Source: an uncultured Prevotellaceae bacterium
GTDB lineage: Bacteria > Bacteroidota > Bacteroidia > Bacteroidales > Bacteroidaceae
Length of the DNA: 64,000 bases
Assembly (NCBI GenBank): GCA_946415365.1
Contig: CAMKSE010000001.1
Span: 62,001 to 126,000, forward strand
Reading direction: 5' to 3'
Shown one piece after another: positions 1 to 8,469 of the stretch. Under the pieces are notes generated by a model. The model ran no database searches. It was not told where the DNA came from and saw only the letters and a program-made list of their open reading frames with translations. The position numbers were made by a program, and so were the translations under genes. Each line of letters opens with the position of its first letter. Within the stretch, counting starts at the first letter, position 1.

Positions 1-29
1 TTATTGACCTAAGATACTTATATTTTTTG

Positions 30-37
30 TACCTTTG
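30..37 (+). promoter_or_regulatory. -7 promoter box of the rnf operon
   Basis: TACCTTTG matches the Bacteroidetes -7 consensus TAnnTTTG. A TTG at 4-6 lies 23 bases upstream, a little far for the -33 element. The likely GTG start of the first gene is only 4 bases downstream, so the transcript would have almost no leader. Confidence 0.6.
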
Positions 38-41
38 CAAG

Positions 42-455
42 GTGCATACAAAGATAAGTCATTCAGGGACAGTAGAGTCTACGTCAGAAGGATGTGTCAA
101 GGTGCGTATCCTTCAGACGTCTGCATGTGGTGCCTGCAAGATAGCAGGTCATTGTCATGCTGCTGAATCGAAGGAGAAGATCGTAGAGGTTTTTGATGCC
201 GACACTTCCAGGTTCCAGATAGGTCAGGAGGTGACGGTATGGGCTTCAGGGAATGTGGCCAAAAAGGCGCTGCAGCTAGGTTTTGTGATGCCGTTCCTGT
301 TGCTCTTAGGTGTGCTTGTTGTGGTTTTATACCTGACAGGTAATGAAGGTCTGGCAGCCTTGTCGGCCTTAGCTTCATTGGTACCTTATTATTTCTTGTT
401 GTGGCTGCGACGCGATAGCGTAAGCAGGCAGATCTCATTTCATTTGGATGAATAA
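42..455 (+). CDS. rseC: RseC/MucC family protein (SoxR-reducing system type), first gene of the rnf operon
   Basis: A 137-residue membrane protein. The N-terminal half carries the family's Cys cluster (TSACGACKIAGHC), followed by two hydrophobic segments at about residues 86-106 and 110-128. In Bacteroidales this gene typically precedes rnfB, and RseC/RsxC-type proteins are linked to Rnf/Rsx function in other bacteria. No ATG is available in frame. I chose GTG at 42 because it gives the usual 5-6 residues before ISHSG; the upstream TTG at 27 overlaps the promoter box. The 22-base gap to rnfB suggests co-transcription. The exact start is uncertain; the family call is fairly sure. Confidence 0.8.
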   Translation: MHTKISHSGTVESTSEGCVKVRILQTSACGACKIAGHCHAAESKEKIVEVFDADTSRFQIGQEVTVWASGNVAKKALQLGFVMPFLLLLGVLVVVLYLTGNEGLAALSALASLVPYYFLLWLRRDSVSRQISFHLDE

Positions 456-477
456 ATAAACTAAATATTGAGCTTTT

Positions 478-1386
478 ATGAATTTTATCTTGATTGCAGT
501 CATTGTCTTGGGGGCCATCGGCCTGATAGCAGCTGTCGTGCTGTTTGCTGCCTCCAAGAAATTTGCTGTTTATGAAGACCCCCGCATTGCTCAGGTCAAT
601 GAACTGCTGCCCGGTGCCAACTGTGGCGGTTGTGGATTTGCCGGCTGCGGAGGTATGGCTGACGCTCTGGTAAAGGGGGCAGACGCCGGTTCCATCGAAG
701 GCTTGAGCTGTCCTGTGGGAGGCGCCGATGTGATGGGAAAGGTGGCCGACCTGCTCGGTATGGCAATTGCCAATGGTGAGCCGAAGGTGGCAGTAGTGAG
801 ATGTAATGGCACATGTGAGCATCGTCCTCGCATTGCCGAGTATGCCGGACTGCGCACCTGTGCTGCCATGCATGCATGCGGTGCCGGCGAGACGGCTTGT
901 GGCTTTGGCTGTCTGGGTTGCGGCGACTGTGTGGCAGCCTGTCAGTTCGATGCCATCCATCTGAATCCCGAGACGGGTATTCCTGAAGTTGACGACGACA
1001 AGTGTACTTCCTGCGGAGCCTGTGTGAAGGCTTGTCCCCGAGGCATCATCGAACTTCGCAAGAAGGGACCGAAGGGTAGGAGAGTCTTTGTCTCCTGTGT
1101 CAACAAGGATAAGGGGCCCGTAGCTATGAAGGCCTGTGCCGTGAGTTGTATCGGCTGTGGAAAGTGTGAGAAGGAGTGTCCGTTCGGTGCCATTACCGTA
1201 GAGAACAATCTGGCATATATCGACCCGGAGAAGTGTCGTCTGTGCCGCAAGTGTGTGACGGTATGTCCTAAGAAGGCCATTCGTGACGTGAATTTCCCCA
1301 CGCCACCACCAGCGCCGAAACCCAAGGAACCCGCAGCTCCAAAGGCCGTTGTTGAACCCGAAAAGAAAGAGGAGGCAAAAGCATGA
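478..1386 (+). CDS. rnfB: Rnf complex subunit B (ferredoxin-type Fe-S protein)
   Basis: Electron-entry subunit of the Rnf complex, which couples ferredoxin oxidation and NAD+ reduction to Na+ or H+ export at the inner membrane. The 302 residues start with one membrane helix (about 3-25). A Fe-S domain follows with Cys49, Cys52, Cys57 and Cys78, then four ferredoxin-like CxxCxxCxxxC clusters beginning near residues 145, 176, 220 and 252. The C-terminus is a Pro/Lys/Glu-rich tail, common in Bacteroidales RnfB. The stop overlaps the rnfC start (ATGA), so the two are translationally coupled. Confidence 0.96.
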   Translation: MNFILIAVIVLGAIGLIAAVVLFAASKKFAVYEDPRIAQVNELLPGANCGGCGFAGCGGMADALVKGADAGSIEGLSCPVGGADVMGKVADLLGMAIANGEPKVAVVRCNGTCEHRPRIAEYAGLRTCAAMHACGAGETACGFGCLGCGDCVAACQFDAIHLNPETGIPEVDDDKCTSCGACVKACPRGIIELRKKGPKGRRVFVSCVNKDKGPVAMKACAVSCIGCGKCEKECPFGAITVENNLAYIDPEKCRLCRKCVTVCPKKAIRDVNFPTPPPAPKPKEPAAPKAVVEPEKKEEAKA

Positions 1387-2750
1387 ATATCAGAACATTC
1401 CGTATAGGTGGTATCCACCCCGAAGAGAACAAACTGACCAATGACGCCTTAACCAAGGTGGCAGCCCTGCCTAAGCAGGCAATCTTCCCCCTGAGCCAGC
1501 ATATCGGTGCTCCAGCCAAGCCTGTGGTACAGAAAGGTGACAAGGTGAAGGTGGGAACAATGATTGCTGAAGCCGGTGGTTTTGTGTCCGCACCTATCTA
1601 TTCATCTGTTAGTGGTACGGTCTTCAAGATTGATACCGCCATCGATGCTACAGGTTATCGCAAGCCGGTCATTATTATTAATGTGGAGGGTGACGAGTGG
1701 GAAGAGACCATCGACCGCTCTGATAAGCTGGAGACTGTAGAAGCTCATCCCGAACTCACCCCCGAGGAGATCATCAACCGGGTGAAAGAGGCTGGTGTTA
1801 CGGGAATGGGTGGTGCCGGATTCCCTACATTCATCAAACTCACTCCTCCGCCAACAGCCAAGGCTGAGTGTGTGATCATCAATGCGGTAGAGTGTGAGCC
1901 TTATATCACAGCCGACTTCCGTCTGATGATGGAGAAGGCTGATGAGATTCTTATCGGACTGGAACTATTGATGATGGCTGCGAAGGTTACGACCGGATAT
2001 ATCGGCATAGAGACCAATAAGCCTGCCGCCATCGAACTGCTCACCAAGAAATGCGCAGAGAAGTTTGGCAGTTCCAAATATAGTGTTGAGGCCGTTCCCC
2101 TGAAGCAGCGCTATCCGCAGGGTGGTGAGAAACAGCTTGTGGATGCCGTCATCCGTCGTCAGGTGCCTGCTCCTCCTGCCATCCCGGTGAATGTGGGAGC
2201 CATCGTGCAGAACGTTGGTACGGCCTTTGCCGTTTATGAGGCAGTTATGAAGCATAAACCCTTGTTTGAGCGTTACACCACGGTGACAGGTAAGAAACTC
2301 CAGAATCCCGGCAACTTCCTCGTACGCATGGGTACACCTATGAAGGATCTTATTGATGCCTGTGGCGGTATGCCCGAGGGTGATAACAAACTGTTAGCCG
2401 GTGGCCCGATGATGGGTAAAGCCCTCACATCGACGGAGGTGCCCATCTGCAAGGGAACCAATTCCGTAACGATCATCTCCGACGACGAGGCCCGTCGGAA
2501 GGAGCCAGAGCCTTGCATCCGTTGTGCCAAGTGTGTCGGTGCCTGTCCGATGGGACTGGAGCCTTATCTGCTGGCCAAACTCTCTGAGGTGAAGAACTGG
2601 GAGCGTGCCGAGAGAGAGGATATCGTCAGCTGTATCGAGTGTGGCTCGTGTCAGTTCACTTGTCCTGCCCATCGTCCGCTGCTCGACAACATCCGTCTGG
2701 GCAAGTCCACCGTTATGGGAATTATCCGTGCAAGATCTGCAAAAAAATAA
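1383..2750 (+). CDS. rnfC: Rnf complex subunit C (NADH/FMN-binding Fe-S subunit)
   Basis: Peripheral subunit carrying the NAD(H) site of the Rnf complex; 455 residues, a normal length for the short form without a long C-terminal extension. A glycine-rich GMGGAGFPT stretch near residue 140 marks the Complex I 51-kDa-like nucleotide/FMN region. An SLBB-type region follows, then two 4Fe-4S motifs: CIRCAKCVGAC from Cys378 and CIECGSCQFTC about 40 residues later. ATGA overlap with rnfB and 13 bases to rnfD place it inside the operon. Confidence 0.96.
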   Translation: MNIRTFRIGGIHPEENKLTNDALTKVAALPKQAIFPLSQHIGAPAKPVVQKGDKVKVGTMIAEAGGFVSAPIYSSVSGTVFKIDTAIDATGYRKPVIIINVEGDEWEETIDRSDKLETVEAHPELTPEEIINRVKEAGVTGMGGAGFPTFIKLTPPPTAKAECVIINAVECEPYITADFRLMMEKADEILIGLELLMMAAKVTTGYIGIETNKPAAIELLTKKCAEKFGSSKYSVEAVPLKQRYPQGGEKQLVDAVIRRQVPAPPAIPVNVGAIVQNVGTAFAVYEAVMKHKPLFERYTTVTGKKLQNPGNFLVRMGTPMKDLIDACGGMPEGDNKLLAGGPMMGKALTSTEVPICKGTNSVTIISDDEARRKEPEPCIRCAKCVGACPMGLEPYLLAKLSEVKNWERAEREDIVSCIECGSCQFTCPAHRPLLDNIRLGKSTVMGIIRARSAKK

Positions 2751-2763
2751 GGAATAATATAAT

Positions 2764-3762
2764 ATGAGTAAATTAATAGTTTCATTATCGCCACACGCCC
2801 ATGGCACCGATACCGTTGAGCGCAACATGTACGGCGTCATCATCGCCCTGATGCCGGCACTTCTTGTCTCGTTCTACTTCTTCGGCCTGGGTTCCGTCAT
2901 TGTGACGGCCACGAGTGTGGCTGCCTGCGTATTCTTTGAGTGGGCTATCAGCAAATATATCCTGAGACAGGAGCGTCTGACCATCTGTGACGGCTCGGCC
3001 ATTCTCACGGGTCTGCTCTTGGCGTTTAATCTGCCGTCGAATCTCCCCATCTGGATCATCATCATCGGTGCGCTCTTCGCCATCGGTGTGGCCAAGATGA
3101 CCTTCGGAGGTCTCGGCAATAATCTCTTCAACCCGGCACTTGTAGGTCGTGCGGCATTGCTGGTGGCTTTCCCCGCGCAGATGACGACCTGGCCGAAGAT
3201 AGGCCAGCTCAGTAGCTATCTTGATGCTGAGACAGGCGCCACGCCGTTGGCAATCATGAAAGATGCCATCAAGACCGGTGACGCCTCGATCCTCAATCAG
3301 CTGCCCTCATCGCTCGACCTCTTCCTCGGTAACCATCCCGACGGTGCCGGTGCGATGGGTGAGATCTGTGCGCTGGCCCTGATCATCGGTCTGCTCTTTA
3401 TGCTGTGGAAGAAGATCATCACCTGGCACATCCCCGTCAGCATCCTCGGCACGGTGTTCGTCTTTGCCGGTCTGCTCCATCTGGCTAATCCCGCCTATGC
3501 CGACCCTATCTCCGTGATCCTCTCCGGCGGTTTGATGCTGGGTGCCATCTTCATGGCAACCGACTATGTGACGAGTCCGATGACCCCGAAGGGACAACTG
3601 ATCTATGGTGTTGCCATCGGTTTCCTCACCGTCGTCATCCGTAACTGGGGTGCCTATCCCGAGGGTATGTCGTTTGCCATTCTCATTATGAATGCGTTTA
3701 CGCCTCTGATTAACAATTATGTGAAACCCAAGCGCTTCGGAGAAGTGCCTGCCAAGAAATAA
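2764..3762 (+). CDS. rnfD: Rnf complex subunit D (flavinylated membrane subunit)
   Basis: Integral membrane subunit of the NqrB/RnfD family, 332 residues with about nine hydrophobic segments. The motif ETGATPLA places the threonine expected to carry covalent FMN at Thr160; family members are modified there by the ApbE flavin transferase. No apbE gene is in this window. It lies between rnfC and rnfG with 13-base gaps on both sides. Confidence 0.95.
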   Translation: MSKLIVSLSPHAHGTDTVERNMYGVIIALMPALLVSFYFFGLGSVIVTATSVAACVFFEWAISKYILRQERLTICDGSAILTGLLLAFNLPSNLPIWIIIIGALFAIGVAKMTFGGLGNNLFNPALVGRAALLVAFPAQMTTWPKIGQLSSYLDAETGATPLAIMKDAIKTGDASILNQLPSSLDLFLGNHPDGAGAMGEICALALIIGLLFMLWKKIITWHIPVSILGTVFVFAGLLHLANPAYADPISVILSGGLMLGAIFMATDYVTSPMTPKGQLIYGVAIGFLTVVIRNWGAYPEGMSFAILIMNAFTPLINNYVKPKRFGEVPAKK

Positions 3763-3775
3763 GGAGGACAACGAT

Positions 3776-4411
3776 ATGAAGAAACTTGAATCATCTTTAT
3801 TAAATATGGTACTGGTACTTACGGGTGTGGCCGTTGTCATGGGCGGTATTCTCGCCTATGTGAACCACCTCACCGAAGGACCGATTAACGACCAGAAGGC
3901 GAAGGCCCTGGCCGATGGTATCAAGAGTGTGATGTGTGTCGACGAACTGAAGGTTGAAAAGACAGACACTGTACGCCAGACGGATTCCAAGGGCAAGGAA
4001 CTCACCTTTATCATCTATCAGACACAGGACGCTCAGGGACAGGATCTCGGAGCAGCTGTTGAGAGTGTCACAGGTGGTTTCGGTGGAAACCTGAAAGTGC
4101 TTGTCGGATTCAACCCCGAAGGTCAGATTCTTGGTTACACACTTCTTGAGCATGCTGAGACTCCGGGCCTTGGTGCGAAGGCCGACCGCTGGTTCCAGAA
4201 GGGCGAGAAGGGTGACATCATCGGCAAAGATCCCAAGGAGCCGCTTACCGTCTCGAAAGACGGAGGTCAGGTTGATGCCATCACAGCCTCTACCATCACT
4301 TCTCGCGCATTCCTGCTCGCTGTGAACAATGCTTATAACGCTTACAAGGCTACGCCTGTTGCCGATGTGGAAACAGGTGCCACTAAACAACATAAGGAGG
4401 ACCAGAAATGA
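3776..4411 (+). CDS. rnfG: Rnf complex subunit G (FMN-binding subunit)
   Basis: NqrC/RnfG-type subunit of 211 residues: one N-terminal membrane helix (about 9-29) and a periplasmic FMN-binding domain. The covalent FMN motif is usually SGATxT; here it reads TASTIT (residues 170-175), so Thr173 is the expected acceptor with Ala/Ser in place of Gly/Ala. LEHAETPGLG is typical of the family. An ATGA overlap joins it to rnfE. Confidence 0.94.
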   Translation: MKKLESSLLNMVLVLTGVAVVMGGILAYVNHLTEGPINDQKAKALADGIKSVMCVDELKVEKTDTVRQTDSKGKELTFIIYQTQDAQGQDLGAAVESVTGGFGGNLKVLVGFNPEGQILGYTLLEHAETPGLGAKADRWFQKGEKGDIIGKDPKEPLTVSKDGGQVDAITASTITSRAFLLAVNNAYNAYKATPVADVETGATKQHKEDQK

Positions 4412-4992
4412 ATTACATCAATATCATCAAAAATGGCATTGTCAAGGAGAACCCCACGTTCGTCCTGATGCTTGGTATGTGTCCCACGCTGGCTACCACC
4501 ACCTCTGCCATGAACGGCATGTCGATGGGTCTGGCCACGATGGCTGTACTCATCTGTACCAATGTTGTTATCTCGTGTCTGAAATCTGTCACCCCCGACA
4601 AGGTGCGCATACCGGTGTTCATCGTCGTGATCGCTGCCTTTGTCACCATTCTGCAGATGGTCATCAAGGCCTACCTGCCTGATATCGACGCAGCCCTCGG
4701 ACTGTTCATCCCGCTGATTGTGGTTAACTGTGTCATCCTTGGCCGTGCAGAGGGTTTTGCCTCCAAGCAATCGCCATTGGCTTCCCTCTTCGACGGTATC
4801 GGTATTGGTCTTGGTTTTACGATTGGTCTGACGCTTCTCGGCATCTGCCGTGAATTGCTGGGCAATGGTTCTGTTTTCGGACTGACGCTTCTGCCCGAGA
4901 CCTATAACATTCTTCTCTTTGTATTGCCTCCGGGAGCATTCATCACCCTCGGCTTCCTCATCGCCATCGTCAACAAGCTGCGCAACTCCTAA
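4408..4992 (+). CDS. rnfE: Rnf complex subunit E
   Basis: Membrane subunit of the NqrD/RnfE family, 194 residues with six predicted helices. NPTFVLMLGMCPTLA at the N-terminus and the internal LIVVNCVILGRAE segment, which contains a conserved Cys, are family hallmarks. RnfE and RnfA are homologous and form an inverted pair in the membrane that holds an intramembrane Fe-S centre. The start overlaps rnfG by 4 bases. Confidence 0.95.
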   Translation: MNYINIIKNGIVKENPTFVLMLGMCPTLATTTSAMNGMSMGLATMAVLICTNVVISCLKSVTPDKVRIPVFIVVIAAFVTILQMVIKAYLPDIDAALGLFIPLIVVNCVILGRAEGFASKQSPLASLFDGIGIGLGFTIGLTLLGICRELLGNGSVFGLTLLPETYNILLFVLPPGAFITLGFLIAIVNKLRNS

Positions 4993-5005
4993 CGCAAAAA
5001 AAAAG

Positions 5006-5070
5006 AATTGTCGAAATGACGATTTGACAATTTGACGAAATAACGATATAACGAAATAACGTAATAACGA
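5006..5070. repeat. Degenerate short tandem repeat (GACGAAATAACGA type)
   Basis: The 81 bases between rnfE and rnfA are filled with imperfect copies of GACGATTTGAC and AACGAAATAACG, unlike the even composition of the coding sequence. Similar low-complexity fillers of different sequence occur at several gene junctions in this window. No hairpin or terminator is visible here, so rnfA is probably still in the operon. Confidence 0.6.
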
Positions 5071-5073
5071 CTT

Positions 5074-5676
5074 ATGGAATACATCCTAATATTCATTTCC
5101 GCCATCTTCGTGAACAACATCGTGTTGTCACAGTTCCTGGGCATTTGTCCGTTCCTTGGCGTATCAAAGAAGATAGACACCTCGCTGGGCATGTCGGCAG
5201 CTGTGGCCTTCGTGTTGACGCTGGCCACCATTGTTACCTGGCTGGTGCAGAAATACGTGCTCGATGCCTTCGGTCTGCAATATCTTCAGACCATCGCCTT
5301 CATCCTTGTCATCGCATCGTTGGTGCAGATGGTTGAGATTGTGCTGAAGAAAGTATCGCCTGCGTTGTACCAGGCGCTCGGTATCTTCCTGCCCCTGATT
5401 ACGACGAACTGTGCCGTGCTGGGCGTAGCCATTCTCGTCATCCAGAAAGACTTCAACCTGCTGCAGTCCGTTGTCTATGCGTTCTCTACAGCCATAGGCT
5501 TCGGTGTGGCGCTGACAGTCTTTGCCGGCATGCGTGAACAGCTGGAATTAGTGAAAATCCCCAAGGGGATGCAGGGAATGGCCATCGTCATGCTCTCTGC
5601 CGGTCTGCTCTCACTGGCCTTCATGGGCTTCTCGGGTGTAGACGGAGGTCTGAAGCTGCTCTTCGGCCTCGAATGA
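5074..5676 (+). CDS. rnfA: Rnf complex subunit A
   Basis: Last Rnf subunit, 200 residues, six membrane helices, NqrE/RnfA family. FVNNIVLSQFLGICPFLGVS at the N-terminus and LPLITTNCAVLG in the middle carry the conserved Cys residues shared with RnfE. The order rnfBCDGEA is the usual Rnf order, and the presence of the multi-cluster RnfB separates it from the Nqr complex. A strong terminator follows 28 bases after the stop. Confidence 0.95.
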   Translation: MEYILIFISAIFVNNIVLSQFLGICPFLGVSKKIDTSLGMSAAVAFVLTLATIVTWLVQKYVLDAFGLQYLQTIAFILVIASLVQMVEIVLKKVSPALYQALGIFLPLITTNCAVLGVAILVIQKDFNLLQSVVYAFSTAIGFGVALTVFAGMREQLELVKIPKGMQGMAIVMLSAGLLSLAFMGFSGVDGGLKLLFGLE

Positions 5677-5704
5677 GGAACAAGATCCCCAGAAGTAAGA
5701 AAAT

Positions 5705-5739
5705 TGCCTGAATCTTTGGTGGTTCAGGCATTTTTTTTT
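5705..5739 (+). terminator. Rho-independent terminator of the rnf operon
   Basis: TGCCTGAA (5705-5712) pairs with TTCAGGCA (5723-5730) and is followed by nine T residues. It lies just downstream of rnfA. Its loop and T-run double as the -33 and spacer of the next promoter. Confidence 0.9.
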
Positions 5740-5746
5740 ACCTTTG
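5715..5746 (+). promoter_or_regulatory. Promoter overlapping the rnf terminator
   Basis: TTTG at 5715-5718, a 20-base spacer, and TACCTTTG at 5739-5746 give a full Bacteroidetes promoter. The -33 lies in the terminator loop and the spacer contains its T-run. It drives the DUF2027-nadE pair 25 bases downstream. Confidence 0.75.
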
Positions 5747-5770
5747 TCCCCAGAAATGAATCATTAAGAG

Positions 5771-6478
5771 ATGAAAATAGGTGATCAAGTCAGATTCCTG
5801 AATGAGATTGGAGGAGGCCGGGTGGCCGGATTCCAAGGCAAAAACATCGTACTTGTAGAGGACGAGGACGGCTTTCAGGTTCCCATGCTGAAGACGGAAG
5901 TTGTGGTTGTCGGCGACGAAGACTACGGCACTAGCCACTTGGTGGAGGTGAAAGCCTCATCGATGAAGGCCGCACAGAAGATGAACGACGAAGAGGAAGA
6001 GGAGACAGACCCAGCCGACAAGCCAATCACATTCCGACCGAAACCAGAAGAGCGTCGTGGTGGTGACAGACTGAGTGTTTATCTCGCCTTTGTGCCCATG
6101 GATGTGAAGGAGCTCACACAGACACGCTTTGAGAGCTATCTTGTAAACGATTCGAACTACTATCTTCGCTATACCTACATGACAGGCGAGAACAACGCCT
6201 GGACGTTACGTGCCGAAGGAGAGCTTGAGCCGAACACCAAGGAGTTCATCGAGGAGTTCGGACGTGAGGATCTCAATGCACTGGAGCATACCATTGTGCA
6301 GATGGTGGCCTACAAACGTGATAAGCCCTTCCTTCAGAAACCTCCGGTGAACGCTCAACTGAACGTGGACACCATGAAGTTCTACAAGCTTCATGCTTTC
6401 CGCGAAAACGACTTCTTTGAGCAGCCGGCGCTCATATACACACTGATTGAAAACGACGTTCAAAAGATAAAGGTATGA
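5771..6478 (+). CDS. DUF2027 domain protein without a visible Smr domain
   Basis: A 235-residue cytoplasmic protein starting MKIGDQVRFLNEIGGG, the beta-barrel-like start of DUF2027 proteins of Bacteroidetes. An acidic linker follows (about 75-95), then a second all-beta domain to the C-terminus. As I recall, members of this family usually continue into a C-terminal Smr (MutS2-type nuclease) domain with a DLHI/H motif; nothing like it is present, and the gene ends in an ATGA overlap with nadE. Function unknown. It may be a naturally short form or have lost the Smr part. Confidence 0.75.
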   Translation: MKIGDQVRFLNEIGGGRVAGFQGKNIVLVEDEDGFQVPMLKTEVVVVGDEDYGTSHLVEVKASSMKAAQKMNDEEEEETDPADKPITFRPKPEERRGGDRLSVYLAFVPMDVKELTQTRFESYLVNDSNYYLRYTYMTGENNAWTLRAEGELEPNTKEFIEEFGREDLNALEHTIVQMVAYKRDKPFLQKPPVNAQLNVDTMKFYKLHAFRENDFFEQPALIYTLIENDVQKIKV

Positions 6479-8412
6479 AATACGGATTTGTAAAGGTGGC
6501 CGCCGCAGTACCAGCAGTAAAGGTGGCTGACGTGGAGTACAACGTGCAGCAGATAGAGAGTCTGATTGCGCAGGCCGAGGGTAGGGGCATCGAGGTGATG
6601 GTGCTGCCGGAACTTTGTATCACAGGCTACACCTGTCAGGATCTGTTTAAGGAACAGGCTCTGCTCGACCGTGCTGAACAGGGTGTGATGGTGTTGCTCG
6701 ACTTCACCCGCAAACTCGATATCATCACGGTTGTCGGTCTGCCGGTGGTGATTAACAGCCTGCTCTACAACTGTGCCGCAGTCATTCAAGGTGGACAACT
6801 GCTTGGTATCATTCCGAAGACCTATCTGCCCAGTTACGCAGAATTCTATGAGAAGCGGTGGTTCGCTTCTGCCCAGGATCTTAATCCCACCGACATCTAC
6901 TTCGCAGGCAGTCCTGTACACGTGAGTGCCGAACCCCTTCTTTTCGCAACAGGCGACGGTATGAAGTTCGGCGTGGAGATCTGCGAGGATGTCTGGGCAC
7001 CGATTCCCCCGAGCAATAATCTGGCACTGGCAGGAGCCGACATCATCCTGAACCTCTCGGCAAGCGATGAGCTCATCGGCAAGAACACCTATCTGAAATC
7101 GCTGCTCGCCCAGCAGAGTGCTCGCACCATTAGTGCATACGTCTATTCAAGTTGCGGATTCGGAGAGTCAACTCAGGATATGGTGTTTGGCGGTAATGCG
7201 CTGATCTTTGAAAACGGAAAACTGCTGGTTGAGGGCTCGCGCTTCTCGATACAGCCACAGATACAGTCCTGCCAGATTGACGTAGAAAAACTCCGTGCTG
7301 AACGGCGCACCAATACGACGTTCATCAACGCCCAACGAGGCGCACATGCCAATATCATCAACTGTAAGCCGATATCGCCGAAAGAGTTCGACTTACTCAG
7401 GGACGTCGACCCGCATCCATTCATTCCCAAAAAGGAACAGATGGCCGAGACCTGTGAAGAGATTCTGAACATCCAGGTGTCCGGACTTGCCAAGCGCCTC
7501 TACCATATCAACGCCCAGAAGGCAGTCATCGGCATCAGCGGTGGTCTTGACTCTACACTTGCCCTGCTCGTCTCTGTGAAAGCGTTCGATAAACTTGGTC
7601 TCGACCGCAAAGGCATCATCGGCATTACAATGCCAGGCTTCGGCACGACCGACCGTACTCATAACAACGCCGTGAAACTGATGGAGACACTGGGCGTGAC
7701 CATTCGTGAGATAAACATCTCAAAGGCAGTCACCCAGCACTTCGAGGATATCGGACATAACCCGAAGGTTCACGACGTGACCTATGAGAATGCCCAGGCC
7801 CGTGAACGTACTCAGATACTGATGGACGTGGCTAATCAGGAGAATGCCATCGTGGTAGGTACCGGCGACCTCTCGGAACTCGCCCTTGGATGGGCTACAT
7901 ACAATGGCGACCACATGTCGATGTATGGTGTGAACGCAGGCGTGCCAAAGACTCTCATCCGTTACATCGTGAGTTACATTGCCGGGGAGATGGCTACAGA
8001 CACGCTGCTCGACATTGTTGACACGCCCATATCCCCCGAGCTCATTCCCGCCGACGAACAAGGCCAGATCAAACAGAAGACAGAAGACCTCGTCGGTCCC
8101 TACGAACTGCATGACTTCTTCATCTACTACTTCCTGCGTTATGGCTTCTCACCGAAGAAGATCTTCCTGCTTGCCAAGAAAGCTTTCTGCACGGCTTCGC
8201 CAGTAGAAGGTCGTGAGGCCCTTTACGACGAGGAGACGGTGAAGAAATGGCTCACCGTGTTCTGCCGCAGGTTCTTCACCCAGCAGTTCAAGCGTTCCTG
8301 CATGCCCGACGGTCCCAAGGTGGGTAGCGTGAGTCTGTCACCTCGTGGTGACTGGCGCATGCCAAGTGATGCCTCATATGCCTTGTGGTTCGAGGAATGC
8401 AAGAATCTCTGA
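6475..8412 (+). CDS. nadE: Glutamine-dependent NAD+ synthetase
   Basis: Last step of NAD biosynthesis: amidation of nicotinate adenine dinucleotide using glutamine and ATP. The 645-residue protein has an N-terminal nitrilase-type glutaminase domain with the triad Glu46, Lys115 and Cys170 (ELCITGY, PKTYLPS, EICEDVW). The C-terminal synthetase domain has the ATP pyrophosphatase loop SGGLDS at 355-360. The length is normal for the glutaminase-fused form. Its start overlaps the DUF2027 gene by 4 bases. A bidirectional terminator separates it from convergent clpC. Confidence 0.96.
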   Translation: MKYGFVKVAAAVPAVKVADVEYNVQQIESLIAQAEGRGIEVMVLPELCITGYTCQDLFKEQALLDRAEQGVMVLLDFTRKLDIITVVGLPVVINSLLYNCAAVIQGGQLLGIIPKTYLPSYAEFYEKRWFASAQDLNPTDIYFAGSPVHVSAEPLLFATGDGMKFGVEICEDVWAPIPPSNNLALAGADIILNLSASDELIGKNTYLKSLLAQQSARTISAYVYSSCGFGESTQDMVFGGNALIFENGKLLVEGSRFSIQPQIQSCQIDVEKLRAERRTNTTFINAQRGAHANIINCKPISPKEFDLLRDVDPHPFIPKKEQMAETCEEILNIQVSGLAKRLYHINAQKAVIGISGGLDSTLALLVSVKAFDKLGLDRKGIIGITMPGFGTTDRTHNNAVKLMETLGVTIREINISKAVTQHFEDIGHNPKVHDVTYENAQARERTQILMDVANQENAIVVGTGDLSELALGWATYNGDHMSMYGVNAGVPKTLIRYIVSYIAGEMATDTLLDIVDTPISPELIPADEQGQIKQKTEDLVGPYELHDFFIYYFLRYGFSPKKIFLLAKKAFCTASPVEGREALYDEETVKKWLTVFCRRFFTQQFKRSCMPDGPKVGSVSLSPRGDWRMPSDASYALWFEECKNL

Positions 8413-8433
8413 GTAATCCGAGTACTCTGAACA

Positions 8434-8469
8434 CAAAAAAATGAGTTAGTTGAACACTAACTCATTTTT
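8434..8469. terminator. Bidirectional terminator between nadE and clpC
   Basis: TGAGTTAGT (8442-8450) pairs with ACTAACTCA (8456-8464) around a 5-base loop. A-rich sequence on the left and five T residues on the right let it act in both directions. The clpC stop codon at 8446-8448 lies inside the stem. Confidence 0.88.

Noticed and set aside
27..41. TTG start for rseC at 27
   Set aside because: It lies within and just before the TACCTTTG promoter box; the GTG at 42 gives the usual protein start.
97..960. Antisense frame of 287 codons across rseC and rnfB
   Set aside because: Shadow of Cys/Gly-rich rnfB coding sequence; no start signal and no domain.
478..5676. Na+-translocating NQR instead of Rnf
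   Set aside because: The first large subunit is the multi-cluster RnfB ferredoxin-type protein, NqrA and NqrF are absent, and the order is BCDGEA.
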